The notes beneath the pieces were generated by a model. That model saw only the letters and a program-made list of their open reading frames with translations. It searched no databases and was not told the DNA's origin. This document shows positions 15,362-25,144 of a stretch of 64,000 nucleotides of DNA, in pieces. Position numbers and translations under genes: made by a program. Origin of the DNA: Bacteroidia bacterium (lineage in GTDB: Bacteria; Bacteroidota; Bacteroidia; Chitinophagales; JAUHXS01); NCBI GenBank assembly GCA_030426955.1, contig JAUHXS010000008.1, positions 91,655-155,654 of the forward strand, written 5' to 3'. Each line of letters opens with the position of its first letter. Position 1 is the stretch's first letter.

Positions 15362-17845
15362 TTAAAAGTCAAATTGAATACTACCTCGAATGCCAAATTT
15401 GTTAGCATTCGGTAAGTCTAAGTAAGTAAGACGCCACACTCCGTCTATTCTGATAAATTTTAATATATTTTCAATACCAACCCCTGCCTCAACATATGGC
15501 TTTCTGGAAAGGGTATTGAGGTTATTCAGCTCATTGGCCTTTTGGTTAGCTCTGCTTAAAGAGCCAATTGCAGACTTAGCAGTTAATAAAGAACGCCATT
15601 TTAGTTTTTTCATCAATGGGATTTTATCTAGTAAGAATCCTCTAAAGTGGTGATCGATCATTAACTGAGCATATACGTCGCTAATAAATTCATAACGTCG
15701 CATATTGTTGAATGCGCTTGGGATATAATAATATGTTTCATTAGCCCTATGTGTTTCTAAAATAAGATAAGGCAAGGTGCCAAATATCTTACCTGCTTTA
15801 AAGTGATAGCGCAAGTTCCCAATGGGATTGATTATTATCTTGTCCCGCAATCCAAGTTCTAGCTTTTGATAATTAAAGTCACCTTGAAATAAGTCCTGAA
15901 CACCAAAGATGAAATTAAGCTCTGGAATCGGATATTTGCTGCCCAAGCTTATTCGTTCAAATTCGCCAGATACAAATTTTTCCTGATAAGCATATCTAAG
16001 CTTTAACCCTACCTCTGCTGTAGAGAAGCGGTCATTTATATTAGCAAATCCATTGTAGTCAGAAGGAAAGTCAAACAAAAATTCGTTGTGAATATGAGGT
16101 GAAATGGATCTTTTGTTTACCGAAGTTTCTATAGAAAACCCTGTTCGCCACTCCTTAAAATGGTAAAGTCGGTATTCTTCAATTCTAACCAAACGCATAG
16201 GGATATTTCTTCTGAAAAGACCTGAAAACTGACTATTCCTGCTGAATTCATTGATATGGGCATATGCTAGATTCAAGTCGTCTTTGTATTGAGCACCTAT
16301 TGCTTGGCGCGGCTTTTTATCTATAAATACTAATGTTTCTAGAGCATACTTAAAATCTTTATCTTTCAGTCCATATGCGAGGTATCCTCCAAACATCCAA
16401 TTGGTACTGAACTGATTGCTTGTTCTAAACCCTCCTTTCAGCCTCCACCCTTCGACATCATCCTTGCCAATAAAAGAGAAATAAGGGCCAACTTCTATAT
16501 TCCCCCAAACTTTATACCCTGTAAATAAAAGCTGGGCTATATCAACATATGTTTTGTAAATAGGGACATTTTGTATCTGGTCGACTAACTTGTAAATGGC
16601 AACCTCATTACCTGAAAGTGAATCGTGTCTCGCATGTGTCCAAAAATCATCACCTTTTTCTTCTGCCCCAGTTTTTACTTGAACATCGACTTTCGTATCA
16701 AATATTGGATCTAGTTCCTCTGTTTCTAGTTGGAATTTGTCATAGGAAATATTTCTTCTGCCAATTAAACCAGGAGCATCTACAGGAGCGGTAAACTCAA
16801 TAATCAATTTATCTTTGGACATCATCCAAAATTTATTGTCGATAAAGTGGTAAGATTGAAAAGCGCTAACACGGTTTACGAAGTTTACATTGCAGTGCTC
16901 TGCTATTTGCATACTGACTTGTGCAACGGCATAAGTGTTTTTCCCAATCCAAATTTCTCCAATGAAAGTGTTTTCAGTTTTTCGTTTGGGTTTGAAAAGC
17001 ATTTTATAGCATAGTTGATCGTTTATCAAAGCACTATCTTGTAGATCGTATTTGTAATACATCAAGCCATGGTCAGAAACGGGGCTAACAAAATTTTGCC
17101 CAAGAATGGATATCCAATTATCATAGATATTCATATCAAGGTACATTTTTCCTAAAAACTGATTAATACTTTCGTTATTGATTCCAGAAACTTTGGTAGC
17201 TCTGATAACCTCTTTTTCTTTTTTAGGCGCACTTTTATAGTAATAATCGGAAATGCTTTCTGTTAGAAAAAGCGGCAAAAAGGGCTTATCCTCGGAGGTG
17301 CTATCTATATTATCAAAGATGAAGTCAAATGGTTTTAAGAAACGATTGTTTTGTAACTTCCTGCTTATTTCATGTATGTCGATCTCAATCTTATTATACA
17401 CTTCATAATGAAAATTATTTAGTTTTTCAGGGTTGTTGTTCTCCTTGTTTTCAACGATTTTACGTAGCAATATATGAGCGGGGTTCTCGCCAGCTATAAT
17501 TGTTACTTCTTCTAAGTCGAAGGTCGTTCGATTTACTTTGAAGATAAAAGCTTGATTGACATTTTGTGTGAGAATTTTTCCACTCGGTTTGTATCCTATT
17601 GCCGATGTGAAAATGCTATCTCCAGATTGAATAGAATTACATGAAAAAGCAAAGTTGCCATCAAAGTCTGTAGTCGTTCCAGTTTTATTACTTCCAGCTT
17701 TACTTTTGACAAATACGTTAGCGAAAGGAACAGGCTCTTCTGTCGATTTGTCTAAGACCTTGCCCGTTAAAGATACTTGTTGACCATAGCAGATAGATGA
17801 TGCAAATAAAAGGCAAAGTAAAAGCTTATTGATAAAAGAAATCAT
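15362..17845 (-). CDS. DUF5686 outer-membrane protein with carboxypeptidase-like domain
   Basis: The protein has a signal peptide (MISFINKLLLCLLFASSICYG), an N-terminal carboxypeptidase regulatory-like beta sandwich (about 22-105; LTGKVLDKSTEEPVPFANV) and a long DUF5686 region that ends as an outer-membrane barrel (GIRGSIQFDF). The start is set at 17845 because the longer frame from 17893 adds a stretch before the signal. Such proteins are common in Bacteroidota and resemble TonB-dependent receptor accessory proteins. The ligand is unknown. Confidence 0.85.
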   Translation of the reverse strand: MISFINKLLLCLLFASSICYGQQVSLTGKVLDKSTEEPVPFANVFVKSKAGSNKTGTTTDFDGNFAFSCNSIQSGDSIFTSAIGYKPSGKILTQNVNQAFIFKVNRTTFDLEEVTIIAGENPAHILLRKIVENKENNNPEKLNNFHYEVYNKIEIDIHEISRKLQNNRFLKPFDFIFDNIDSTSEDKPFLPLFLTESISDYYYKSAPKKEKEVIRATKVSGINNESINQFLGKMYLDMNIYDNWISILGQNFVSPVSDHGLMYYKYDLQDSALINDQLCYKMLFKPKRKTENTFIGEIWIGKNTYAVAQVSMQIAEHCNVNFVNRVSAFQSYHFIDNKFWMMSKDKLIIEFTAPVDAPGLIGRRNISYDKFQLETEELDPIFDTKVDVQVKTGAEEKGDDFWTHARHDSLSGNEVAIYKLVDQIQNVPIYKTYVDIAQLLFTGYKVWGNIEVGPYFSFIGKDDVEGWRLKGGFRTSNQFSTNWMFGGYLAYGLKDKDFKYALETLVFIDKKPRQAIGAQYKDDLNLAYAHINEFSRNSQFSGLFRRNIPMRLVRIEEYRLYHFKEWRTGFSIETSVNKRSISPHIHNEFLFDFPSDYNGFANINDRFSTAEVGLKLRYAYQEKFVSGEFERISLGSKYPIPELNFIFGVQDLFQGDFNYQKLELGLRDKIIINPIGNLRYHFKAGKIFGTLPYLILETHRANETYYYIPSAFNNMRRYEFISDVYAQLMIDHHFRGFLLDKIPLMKKLKWRSLLTAKSAIGSLSRANQKANELNNLNTLSRKPYVEAGVGIENILKFIRIDGVWRLTYLDLPNANKFGIRGSIQFDF

Positions 17846-17916
17846 TGTTAATTGAAAACTGCCGAACAGAAAGCAATTTATAAAAAATATCATTACTTAT
17901 GTATTTAGATATTGAA

Positions 17917-17924
17917 TATCTTTG
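17917..17924 (+). promoter_or_regulatory. -7 promoter element of the polyamine operon
   Basis: TATCTTTG matches the Bacteroidota -7 consensus, 27 bases before the ATG of the dehydrogenase gene. The -33 position has no clear TTTG. Confidence 0.45.
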
Positions 17925-17951
17925 AACTTTAATATTTAAACTAGATTGATA

Positions 17952-19163
17952 ATGAGCAAAGTTTTGATAATTGGAGCAGGAGGAGTTGGGAATGTTGTGG
18001 TTAAAAAATGTGCTATGAATAGTGATGTTTTTAGTGAAATTATGTTGGCAAGCAGGACAAAGGAAAAATGTGATCAGATTGCATCAGAGGTTAAAAACAT
18101 GGTTGTTAAAACGGCTCAAGTAGACGCAGATAATGTGCCAGAGCTTGTTTCGTTGATCAATGAATTCAAGCCTAAGTTAGTCATCAATGTGGCATTACCA
18201 TATCAAGACTTAACTATCATGGATGCTTGTTTAGAGTGCGGTGTGCATTATATGGATACCGCTAACTATGAACCTAAAGATGAAGCTAAATTTGAATATA
18301 AATGGCAATGGGCTTATCAAGATAGATTTAAAGAAAAAGGGTTGATGGCATTATTGGGTTGTGGTTTTGATCCAGGGGTAACACAAGTATTTACTGCATA
18401 TGCCTTAAAACATCATTTCGATGAAATTCATTATTTAGATATTGTTGATTGCAACGCAGGAGATCATGGTAAGTCATTCGCTACTAACTTTAATCCTGAA
18501 ATCAATATTAGAGAAATCACACAAAAAGGTAAATATTGGGAAGATGGTAAATGGGTAGAAATAGATCCAATGTCAATACATAAGCCTATTGATTATCCTG
18601 AGGTTGGCCCGAAAGAATCATATCTTCTATATCATGAAGAACTGGAGTCACTTGTTAAAAATATACCTACTATTAAGCGAGCAAGGTTTTGGATGACCTT
18701 TTCTCCACAGTACATTAACTTCCTCAATGTATTACAGGAAGTAGGTATGACTAGAATTGACACTATTAATTATGAAGGCAAGGAAATAGTACCTTTGCAA
18801 TTTTTAAAAGCAGTCTTGCCCGAACCTGGTAGTTTGGGTGAAAACTATACTGGTCAAACGTCTATTGGCTGTCAAATAAAAGGAATTAAAGATGGAAAAG
18901 AAAAGACCTATTTTGTCTACAATAACTGTAATCATGCAGAGACTTATAAAGAAGTTGGAGCACAGGCAGTTTCATATACTACAGGAGTTCCTGCAATGAT
19001 TGGAGCTAAAATGATGCTGACCAGTCAATGGATGAAACCAGGGGTGTTTAATATGGAAGAGTTTAACCCAGATCCTTTCATGGATGAGCTGAATAAACAT
19101 GGCTTACCTTGGCATGAAAAAGTGAATGTTGAGCTACCACACGAATATCCTGTGTCAGTTTAG
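17952..19163 (+). CDS. Carboxynorspermidine/carboxyspermidine dehydrogenase
   Basis: This 403-residue saccharopine-dehydrogenase-like enzyme has the NAD(P)-binding start VLIIGAGGVGNVVVKKC and later LGCGFDPGVTQVFTAYA. With the decarboxylase that follows it forms the alternative polyamine pathway in which aspartate semialdehyde is condensed with putrescine (or diaminopropane) to carboxyspermidine (or carboxynorspermidine) without decarboxylated S-adenosylmethionine. The ATG at 17952 is preferred to TTG at 17946. Which polyamine is made cannot be read from the sequence; in Bacteroidota it is usually spermidine. Confidence 0.9.
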   Translation: MSKVLIIGAGGVGNVVVKKCAMNSDVFSEIMLASRTKEKCDQIASEVKNMVVKTAQVDADNVPELVSLINEFKPKLVINVALPYQDLTIMDACLECGVHYMDTANYEPKDEAKFEYKWQWAYQDRFKEKGLMALLGCGFDPGVTQVFTAYALKHHFDEIHYLDIVDCNAGDHGKSFATNFNPEINIREITQKGKYWEDGKWVEIDPMSIHKPIDYPEVGPKESYLLYHEELESLVKNIPTIKRARFWMTFSPQYINFLNVLQEVGMTRIDTINYEGKEIVPLQFLKAVLPEPGSLGENYTGQTSIGCQIKGIKDGKEKTYFVYNNCNHAETYKEVGAQAVSYTTGVPAMIGAKMMLTSQWMKPGVFNMEEFNPDPFMDELNKHGLPWHEKVNVELPHEYPVSV

Positions 19164-19211
19164 AGTTGTGAATTTAGAATTTCTTTGAAATGAGTTCAAT
19201 TATGCGTGTCA

Positions 19212-20342
19212 ATGATTGATTTTGATAAAATACCCTCTCCTTGCTTTGTTTTGGAAGAGGGTCTGCTTAGGCGCAATCTTGAAATATTAGACTCAGTTCA
19301 AAAAGAGACTGGAGCACAGATTCTTTGTGCCCTAAAGGGTTTTGCGATGTATAGCACTTTTCCCATGGTGAAAGAATATTTGCCTACTTGCACCGCTAGT
19401 TCTTTAAATGAGGCAAGGTTGTGTTTTGAAGAATTTGGTGAAAAAGCACATTTGTGTGCACCTGTTTACTTAGAGCATGAATTTGATGAATTAACAAAAT
19501 ATACCAGTCATATTACGTTTAATTCATTAGGACAATGGGATCGTTTTAAACAAAGCGCGCGAAACGCTGGACTCTCTTGTGCACTGAGAATCAATCCAGA
19601 ATACAGTGAAGTAGAAACAGACCTATATAATCCATGTATGCCTGGATCAAGACTAGGGATTACTGCCAATAAACTAGATAATCAACTTCCCGAAGGAATT
19701 GAGGGTTTGCATTTTCATGCCCTGTGTGAAGATTCTGCTGAAACGTTGCAAAACACGCTGAAGGCAGTTGAGGAAAAATTTGGAAAATACTTACACCAAG
19801 CAAAATGGCTCAATATGGGCGGTGGTCATCATATTACCAGAAAGGATTACAATATTGAGCTGTTGATAGAGCTTATTAAAAATATTTCAGACAAGTATGA
19901 CCTCAACGTAATATTAGAGCCAGGAGAAGCAGTAGGTTGGCAAACTGGTTATTTGGTATCTTCTGTTCAAGATATCTTTGAAAATGACGGTGTGCAAATT
20001 GCTATGTTAGACGTTTCAGTAGCGGCGCACATGCCCGACTGTTTAGAAATGCCCTACAAACCTAAAGTTCTGTGTGCCTCAGATCCAGTTAAGGGAAAGC
20101 CCACTTATCGATTTGGAGGAATGACCTGTTTATCCGGCGACTTTATCGGTGATTATTCTTTTGATCAGCCTCTATCAATTGGTGATAAGATCATTTTTGA
20201 CGATATGATACATTATACGATGGTTAAGACAACAACTTTTAACGGAGTTGGGTTGCCTGCTATTGGTATTTGGACGGAGGATAATATGTTTAAATTGATC
20301 CGAAAATTTGGGTTTGATAGTTATAAAGATAGACTTTCATAA
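19212..20342 (+). CDS. nspC: Carboxynorspermidine/carboxyspermidine decarboxylase
   Basis: This is a PLP-dependent decarboxylase of the alanine racemase fold. The Schiff-base Lys lies in CALKGFAMYS, the MGGGHHITR segment binds phosphate, and the second active site is completed by GGMTCLSGD. It removes the carboxyl group made by the preceding enzyme to give spermidine or norspermidine. It starts 48 bases after the dehydrogenase stop, with ATG at 19212 preferred to the in-frame GTG at 19206. Confidence 0.92.
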   Translation: MIDFDKIPSPCFVLEEGLLRRNLEILDSVQKETGAQILCALKGFAMYSTFPMVKEYLPTCTASSLNEARLCFEEFGEKAHLCAPVYLEHEFDELTKYTSHITFNSLGQWDRFKQSARNAGLSCALRINPEYSEVETDLYNPCMPGSRLGITANKLDNQLPEGIEGLHFHALCEDSAETLQNTLKAVEEKFGKYLHQAKWLNMGGGHHITRKDYNIELLIELIKNISDKYDLNVILEPGEAVGWQTGYLVSSVQDIFENDGVQIAMLDVSVAAHMPDCLEMPYKPKVLCASDPVKGKPTYRFGGMTCLSGDFIGDYSFDQPLSIGDKIIFDDMIHYTMVKTTTFNGVGLPAIGIWTEDNMFKLIRKFGFDSYKDRLS

Positions 20343-20372
20343 TAGAGGTATAAAAATATTCCAATCCATGAA

Positions 20373-20403
20373 TTTGGATTAAAAAATAAGTTGTTTATCT
20401 TTG
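20373..20403 (+). promoter_or_regulatory. Promoter of rpsU
   Basis: TTTG (20373-20376), 19 bases, then TATCTTTG (20396-20403) is a full match to the Bacteroidota housekeeping promoter. Transcription should start near 20410, about 25 bases before rpsU. Confidence 0.8.
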
Positions 20404-20434
20404 CAATCCTTAAAATATACAAAGCGACAAATAT

Positions 20435-20617
20435 ATGTTGATTATTGATGTAAAAAATGCTGATTCCCTTGATAGAGCTTTAAAGCAATACAAGAAGAAG
20501 TTTGAAAAAACTAAAGTATTGAGGGAATTGAGAAATCGCAAGCAGTTTACAAAACCTTCTGTAAAAAGAAGACAAGAAGTGCTGAAAGCGATTTACGTTG
20601 AGCAAATGGACTTCTAA
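20435..20617 (+). CDS. rpsU: 30S ribosomal protein S21
   Basis: The 60-residue basic protein matches bacterial S21 (SLDRALKQYKKKFEKTKVLRELRNR), a small-subunit protein needed for initiation of translation. In Bacteroidota S21 has also been linked to the hidden anti-Shine-Dalgarno sequence. It heads a run with xerC and hpf and has its own promoter just upstream. Confidence 0.96.
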   Translation: MLIIDVKNADSLDRALKQYKKKFEKTKVLRELRNRKQFTKPSVKRRQEVLKAIYVEQMDF

Positions 20618-20671
20618 TTTAGTCCTCCCTTCTTATTTAAAGTTCCTTTTTCGTATATTTAGTATATCTGT

Positions 20672-21559
20672 ATGGATGTGCTAATTCAGACTTTTATAAA
20701 GTACTTGCGTTTTCAGAAAAGATATTCTGAGCATACTGTTATGAATTATCAAAATGACATTATAGGTTTTGGAGGCTTTCTGAAATCTACTTTTGAAATT
20801 GAGCATTTTGTTGAAGTCGAACATGAACATGTTAGGTCGTGGGTGGTTAATTTAATGGAGTTGAGTAATAAGGAAACTTCTATCAATAGAAAATTATCAT
20901 CCTTAAGGTCTTTCTATAAGTTCCTTATTCGAGAGGGCAAAATAAAAATTAGTCCTGTTGCCAAAATTACCGCCCTTAAAACACCGAAACGATTGCCCCA
21001 TTTTGTAGAAGAAAACAAAATAGATAAACTATTTGATCCAGAATTATTTGAAGACTCTTTTGAGGGGCTACGTGACAAGACGATTTTAGAAATCTTCTAC
21101 GCAACTGGAATAAGACAGTCGGAATTGATTGATCTAAGAGAAAAGTCATTTGACTTTCCTAATAATCAAGTAAAAATATTCGGAAAAGGCAAGAAAGAGC
21201 GAGTGATACCGTTTGGGAACGATCTTAGGTCGACCATCCTAAACTACATTAAAGAGAGAGAAAGAAATAATTTAGGCGAACAAGATTTTTTGTTTCTTAC
21301 TTCAAAAGGAAAAAAAATTTATCCTAAATTAGTTTATCAAATTGTAAAAAAGTACTTGAGTCTGATTACAACAATGAATAAGAAGAGCCCACATGTATTG
21401 CGGCATACTTTTGCTACCCATTTGTCAAATAATGGTGCCCCACTTAATGCGATTAAAGAGTTATTGGGGCATAGTAGCTTGGCAGCTACTCAGGTGTATA
21501 CTCACAATAATATTGAGAAATTAAAACAAGCATATAAACAAGCACATCCAAAAGCATAA
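20672..21559 (+). CDS. xerC: Tyrosine recombinase XerC
   Basis: The 295-residue enzyme has an N-terminal SAM-like core-binding domain (about 1-90) and a catalytic domain. Catalytic residues are visible: Arg in ATGIRQSEL, the beta-hairpin Lys in GKGKKER, HVLRH, GHSSLAATQVYTH with the nucleophilic Tyr. XerC/D resolves chromosome dimers at dif. Its fixed place between rpsU and hpf, not next to an island, indicates the housekeeping recombinase rather than an integrase. Confidence 0.92.
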   Translation: MDVLIQTFIKYLRFQKRYSEHTVMNYQNDIIGFGGFLKSTFEIEHFVEVEHEHVRSWVVNLMELSNKETSINRKLSSLRSFYKFLIREGKIKISPVAKITALKTPKRLPHFVEENKIDKLFDPELFEDSFEGLRDKTILEIFYATGIRQSELIDLREKSFDFPNNQVKIFGKGKKERVIPFGNDLRSTILNYIKERERNNLGEQDFLFLTSKGKKIYPKLVYQIVKKYLSLITTMNKKSPHVLRHTFATHLSNNGAPLNAIKELLGHSSLAATQVYTHNNIEKLKQAYKQAHPKA

Positions 21560-21563
21560 TATC

Positions 21564-21860
21564 ATGAACGTAAAGAAACAAGCAGTAAACTTCGATGCAG
21601 ATCAAAAATTATTAGATTTTATAGACAAGAAGGTAGGGAAATTAGAAACCTTTTATGACAAGATTGTAGATGCCGAGGTTTTTTTGAAAACTATTCAGGG
21701 AAGTGCACAGGTCAAAGATAAAATTGCCGAATTAAAGCTTAATATTCCAGGTAAGACGCTCTTTGCTTCTGGAGAAAGCAAATCATTTGAAGAATCAGTA
21801 GATATGTCTGTGGAGTCAGTTAGGAAGCAGTTGCAAAAGCATAAAGAAAAAAATAGATAA
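21564..21860 (+). CDS. hpf: Ribosome hibernation-promoting factor, short form
   Basis: The 98-residue protein matches the RaiA/HPF family (N-terminal beta strand VNFDADQKLLDFIDKKVGKLETF and the FEESVDMSVESVRKQLQKHKE helix). It lacks the C-terminal dimerisation domain of long HPF. It binds the decoding region of the 30S subunit and stores ribosomes when growth slows. It starts four bases after xerC. Confidence 0.9.
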   Translation: MNVKKQAVNFDADQKLLDFIDKKVGKLETFYDKIVDAEVFLKTIQGSAQVKDKIAELKLNIPGKTLFASGESKSFEESVDMSVESVRKQLQKHKEKNR

Positions 21861-21876
21861 AAAATCCCACAATAGT

Positions 21877-21907
21877 TTTGGTTTTATTTACAAAAAGACT
21901 AATTTTG
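21877..21907 (+). promoter_or_regulatory. Promoter of the tRNA-tuf cluster
   Basis: TTTG (21877-21880), 19 bases, then TAATTTTG (21900-21907) is a full promoter match. Transcription should start near 21914. The leader to the first tRNA holds two hairpins: CCAATT/AATTGG (21912-21927) and AGGAGTTT with AAAC-T-TCCT (21987-22009). It probably drives all four tRNAs and tuf. Confidence 0.75.
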
Positions 21908-22049
21908 CAAGCCAATTTTTTAATTGGGTGAAATAGTTCTTTTGAAATATTGAAAAATTATTTAAGCTGATAAGGCTTGTGGGACAAGGAGTTTAATGAA
22001 AAACTTCCTGCTGATTTAGTGCGATTTTAATCGTATTAAAACGTTTTAT

Positions 22050-22123
22050 GCCAGTATAGCTCAGTTGGCCAGAGCAGCTGATTTGTAATCAGCCGGTCGG
22101 GGGTTCGAATCCCTCTACTGGCT
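22050..22123 (+). tRNA. tRNA-Thr (TGT)
   Basis: Acceptor GCCAGTA pairs with TACTGGC, the anticodon loop TTTGTAA gives TGT, and the T arm GGGGGTTCGAATCCCTC is canonical. CCA is not encoded. Confidence 0.96.
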
Positions 22124-22147
22124 CGCTTAATTTACAAGCTTAATAGT

Positions 22148-22233
22148 GGGGAGATTCCAGAGCGGCCAAATGGGGCAGACTGTAAATCTGTTGGCGTATG
22201 CCTTCGGAGGTTCGAATCCTCCTCTCCCCACCA
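22148..22233 (+). tRNA. tRNA-Tyr (GTA)
   Basis: Acceptor GGGGAGA pairs with TCTCCCC, the anticodon loop CTGTAAA gives GTA, and the long variable arm expected of tRNA-Tyr is present. This is the only tRNA of the cluster with CCA encoded (22231-22233). Confidence 0.96.
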
Positions 22234-22268
22234 ATTTTATCAGCACTTAAATAATAGCCAAAACTTTT

Positions 22269-22342
22269 GCGGGAGTAGCTCAGCTGGCTAGAGCATCAGC
22301 CTTCCAAGCTGAGGGTCGCGGGTTCGAATCCCGTTTCCCGCT
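22269..22342 (+). tRNA. tRNA-Gly (TCC)
   Basis: Acceptor GCGGGAG pairs with TTCCCGC (one G-T pair), the anticodon loop CTTCCAA gives TCC, and the T arm is canonical. Confidence 0.95.
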
Positions 22343-22442
22343 CATAAAGTTTAAAATGAAGATTTAGAACAAATTTTTGTTCTCGTCTGCATTTATTGGG
22401 ATACACTGCTTCTATTGATGACTTTATAGTTATTCATAAGAA

Positions 22443-22514
<72 letters not shown>

Positions 22515-22570
22515 CGAAAAAAATTATAATTAATTAACTAAAACTGATTTAAACAAAAAAACTGTAAATC

Positions 22571-23758
22571 ATGGCAAAAGAAAATTTTGTAAGAAATAAA
22601 CCTCACGTAAACATTGGTACTATCGGTCACGTAGATCACGGAAAAACTACATTGACTGCTGCCATTACAAATGTATTAGCAAGTAAAGGATACGCTGAGA
22701 AAAAAGAATATGATTCTATTGATAATGCTCCTGAAGAAAAAGAAAGGGGTATCACGATCAATACGGCTCACGTAGAATACGAAACTGATAATAGACACTA
22801 TGCTCACGTTGACTGTCCAGGTCACGCTGACTACGTTAAGAACATGGTAACTGGTGCTGCCCAGATGGACGGTGCTATTTTGGTAGTAGCTGCTACGGAC
22901 GGACCAATGCCTCAAACTAGAGAGCATATCCTTCTTGCTCGTCAGGTAGGTGTACCTCAAATTGTTGTTTTCTTGAACAAAGTTGACCTAGTAGATGACG
23001 CTGAGTTACTAGAGCTAGTAGAGATGGAAGTAAGAGAGCTATTAAGCTTCTATGAGTTTGATGGTGACAATATTCCGATTATCTCTGGTTCTGCATTGAA
23101 AGCATTAAACGCAGAAGCTGATGGTGTTGAAGCTATTGATAAATTAATGGCTGCAGTTGATGAGACTATTCCAATGCCAGAAAGACTAGTTGACAAAGAT
23201 TTCTTAATGCCAGTTGAGGACGTATTCTCTATTACTGGTAGAGGAACTGTTGCTACTGGTAGAATTGAGAGAGGTGTTATCAACTCAAACGATCCTGTTG
23301 ACATTATTGGTATGGGCGCTGAAGACTTAAAGTCTACAGTTACTGGAGTAGAGATGTTTAGAAAAATTCTAGACAGAGGGGAAGCTGGTGACAACGTAGG
23401 TCTATTATTAAGAGGTATTGAGAAAACTGATATCGCTAGAGGTATGGTTATCTGTAAGCCTGGTAGTGTTACTCCTCATACTGAGTTTAAATGTGAGGTA
23501 TATGTGTTGAAAAAAGAAGAAGGTGGAAGACATACTCCTTTCTTCAAAAACTACAGACCTCAGTTTTACTTCAGAACAACTGATGTAACTGGTGAAGTAA
23601 GTTTACCAGATAATGTGGAGATGGTAATGCCTGGTGATAATGTAACTTTAACTGTTAAATTAATCAACCCTGTTGCTCTTGAAAAAGGACTAAGATTCGC
23701 AATCAGAGAGGGTGGAAGAACAGTAGGTGCAGGTCAGGTTACTGAAGTTATAAAGTAA
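22571..23758 (+). CDS. tuf: Elongation factor Tu
   Basis: EF-Tu carries aminoacyl-tRNA to the ribosome as a GTP complex. All G motifs are present: GHVDHGKT (19-26), [17 protein letters not shown] and SGSALK. Domains 2 and 3 are complete ([37 protein letters not shown]). Length 395 residues is normal. It is placed between tRNA-Thr and tRNA-Trp, the usual order. Only this copy lies in the window. Confidence 0.99.
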   Translation: MAKENFVRNKPHVNIGTIGHVDHGKTTLTAAITNVLASKGYAEKKEYDSIDNAPEEKERGITINTAHVEYETDNRHYAHVDCPGHADYVKNMVTGAAQMDGAILVVAATDGPMPQTREHILLARQVGVPQIVVFLNKVDLVDDAELLELVEMEVRELLSFYEFDGDNIPIISGSALKALNAEADGVEAIDKLMAAVDETIPMPERLVDKDFLMPVEDVFSITGRGTVATGRIERGVINSNDPVDIIGMGAEDLKSTVTGVEMFRKILDRGEAGDNVGLLLRGIEKTDIARGMVICKPGSVTPHTEFKCEVYVLKKEEGGRHTPFFKNYRPQFYFRTTDVTGEVSLPDNVEMVMPGDNVTLTVKLINPVALEKGLRFAIREGGRTVGAGQVTEVIK

Positions 23759-23777
23759 AATTAAGCTTTAAAAGCTT

Positions 23778-23850
23778 AGGGGAGTAGCTCAACTGGTAGA
23801 GCGTCGGTCTCCAAAACCGAAGGTCGCAGGTTCGATCCCTGTCTCCCCTG
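23778..23850 (+). tRNA. tRNA-Trp (CCA)
   Basis: Acceptor AGGGGAG pairs with CTCCCCT, the anticodon loop CTCCAAA gives CCA, and the discriminator base is G, as expected for Trp. It lies between tuf and secE. Confidence 0.97.
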
Positions 23851-23889
23851 CGGTTTTGAAGACCACATTCCCCTTGAAAAAATTAGATT

Positions 23890-24072
23890 ATGGGCGGATA
23901 TTTGAAGGAAACAATAAATGAGCTTCTATACAAGGTGTCTTGGCCAAGTTGGCAAGAACTTCAAAATAGTACTATAATCGTTATGGTAGCATCGCTTTTA
24001 ATTGGTATTATCGTTTTTCTTATGGATAAAAGCTTTAATACAATTTTGAGCACTTACTATCATTTATTTTAA
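23890..24072 (+). CDS. secE: Preprotein translocase subunit SecE
   Basis: This 60-residue minimal SecE has the amphipathic region with KVSWPSWQEL and a single transmembrane helix (STIIVMVASLLIGIIVFLMD). It clamps SecY in the inner-membrane translocon. Position before nusG is universal. Confidence 0.95.
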   Translation: MGGYLKETINELLYKVSWPSWQELQNSTIIVMVASLLIGIIVFLMDKSFNTILSTYYHLF

Positions 24073-24092
24073 AAACTAGGAACACAATAATA

Positions 24093-24641
24093 ATGTCCGA
24101 GAACGGTAAATATTGGTTTGTACTGAGAGTGATCAGCGGAAAGGAGCGTAAGACGAAAGAGTATATTGAGTCTGAAGTGAACCGTTCTGGCTGGGATACG
24201 ACTATTTCTCAAGTATTGGTTCCAACAGAGAAGGTATTTAAAATTCAGAAGGGGAAAAAAGTAACGAAAGAAAGAAACTTTTTTCCAGGTTATATATTAA
24301 TCGAATCCGCTGCGGGTAAATTGAGCGGTGAATTAATCCAAGGAATTAGAAATATCAATAATGTAATCAACTTTTTAGGAGAGGGGCAACCAGTTCCTTT
24401 GAGAAAATCTGAAGTAAACAGAATTCTAGGAAAAGTTGATGAAATGCAAGAAATGGGCGAAACGATAAATGAGCCATTCATCGTGGATGAAACGGTTAAA
24501 ATTATCGATGGTCCTTTCAACGACTTCAACGGAGTAGTAGAAGAGGTCTTTGAAGACAAAAAGAAATTAAGAGTAATTGTTAAAATTTTCGGCAGAAGAA
24601 CTCCAGTAGAGTTAAACTTCATGCAGGTAGAAAAGGTATAA
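24093..24641 (+). CDS. nusG: Transcription termination/antitermination protein NusG
   Basis: The 182-residue protein has the NGN domain ([20 protein letters not shown] at the start) and a C-terminal KOW domain ([18 protein letters not shown]). It binds the RNA polymerase clamp and links it to Rho or the ribosome. It begins 20 bases after secE. Confidence 0.96.
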   Translation: MSENGKYWFVLRVISGKERKTKEYIESEVNRSGWDTTISQVLVPTEKVFKIQKGKKVTKERNFFPGYILIESAAGKLSGELIQGIRNINNVINFLGEGQPVPLRKSEVNRILGKVDEMQEMGETINEPFIVDETVKIIDGPFNDFNGVVEEVFEDKKKLRVIVKIFGRRTPVELNFMQVEKV

Positions 24642-24652
24642 TATAAGTAGCA

Positions 24653-25114
24653 ATGGCAAAACAAGTTAGCGGTTTCGTAAAACTACAAATCAGAGGTGGG
24701 GCAGCCAATCCAGCTCCTCCTATTGGACCAGCATTAGGTGCAAAAGGTGTAAATATTGCAGAGTTTTGTAAGCAATTTAATGCTAGAACTCAAGACAAAC
24801 CTGGCAAAGTATTGCCTGTTGTTATTACAGTGTACCAAGATAAGTCTTTTGACTTTGTGATTAAGACTCCTCCTGCGGCTGTTTTGTTAATGGAGGCATC
24901 TAAAAAGAAAAAAGGATCAGCAGAGTCTAACCGTATTAAAATAGGTTCTGTTACTTGGGATCAGGTAAAAGCAATTGCTGAAGAAAAAATGCCAGATTTA
25001 AATGCATTTACAGTAGAATCTGGAATGAAAATGGTTGCAGGAACAGCTCGCAGTATGGGATTAAATGTTACTGGTACTCCTCCATGGAAAGAAACAAAAC
25101 CCGCTGAAGCGTAA
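24653..25114 (+). CDS. rplK: 50S ribosomal protein L11
   Basis: L11 forms the stalk base and GTPase centre with 23S rRNA. The [19 protein letters not shown] start motif and the C-terminal RNA-binding domain are present. At 153 residues it is slightly longer than most, with a short extra tail ([12 protein letters not shown]). Confidence 0.97.
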   Translation: MAKQVSGFVKLQIRGGAANPAPPIGPALGAKGVNIAEFCKQFNARTQDKPGKVLPVVITVYQDKSFDFVIKTPPAAVLLMEASKKKKGSAESNRIKIGSVTWDQVKAIAEEKMPDLNAFTVESGMKMVAGTARSMGLNVTGTPPWKETKPAEA

Positions 25115-25144
25115 TTTATATAAGAAACCAAACAACGTTAAGAA

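Noticed and set aside
20672..21559. xerC as an integrase of a mobile element
   Set aside because: Its position between rpsU and hpf and the core gene order mark it as the chromosomal recombinase.
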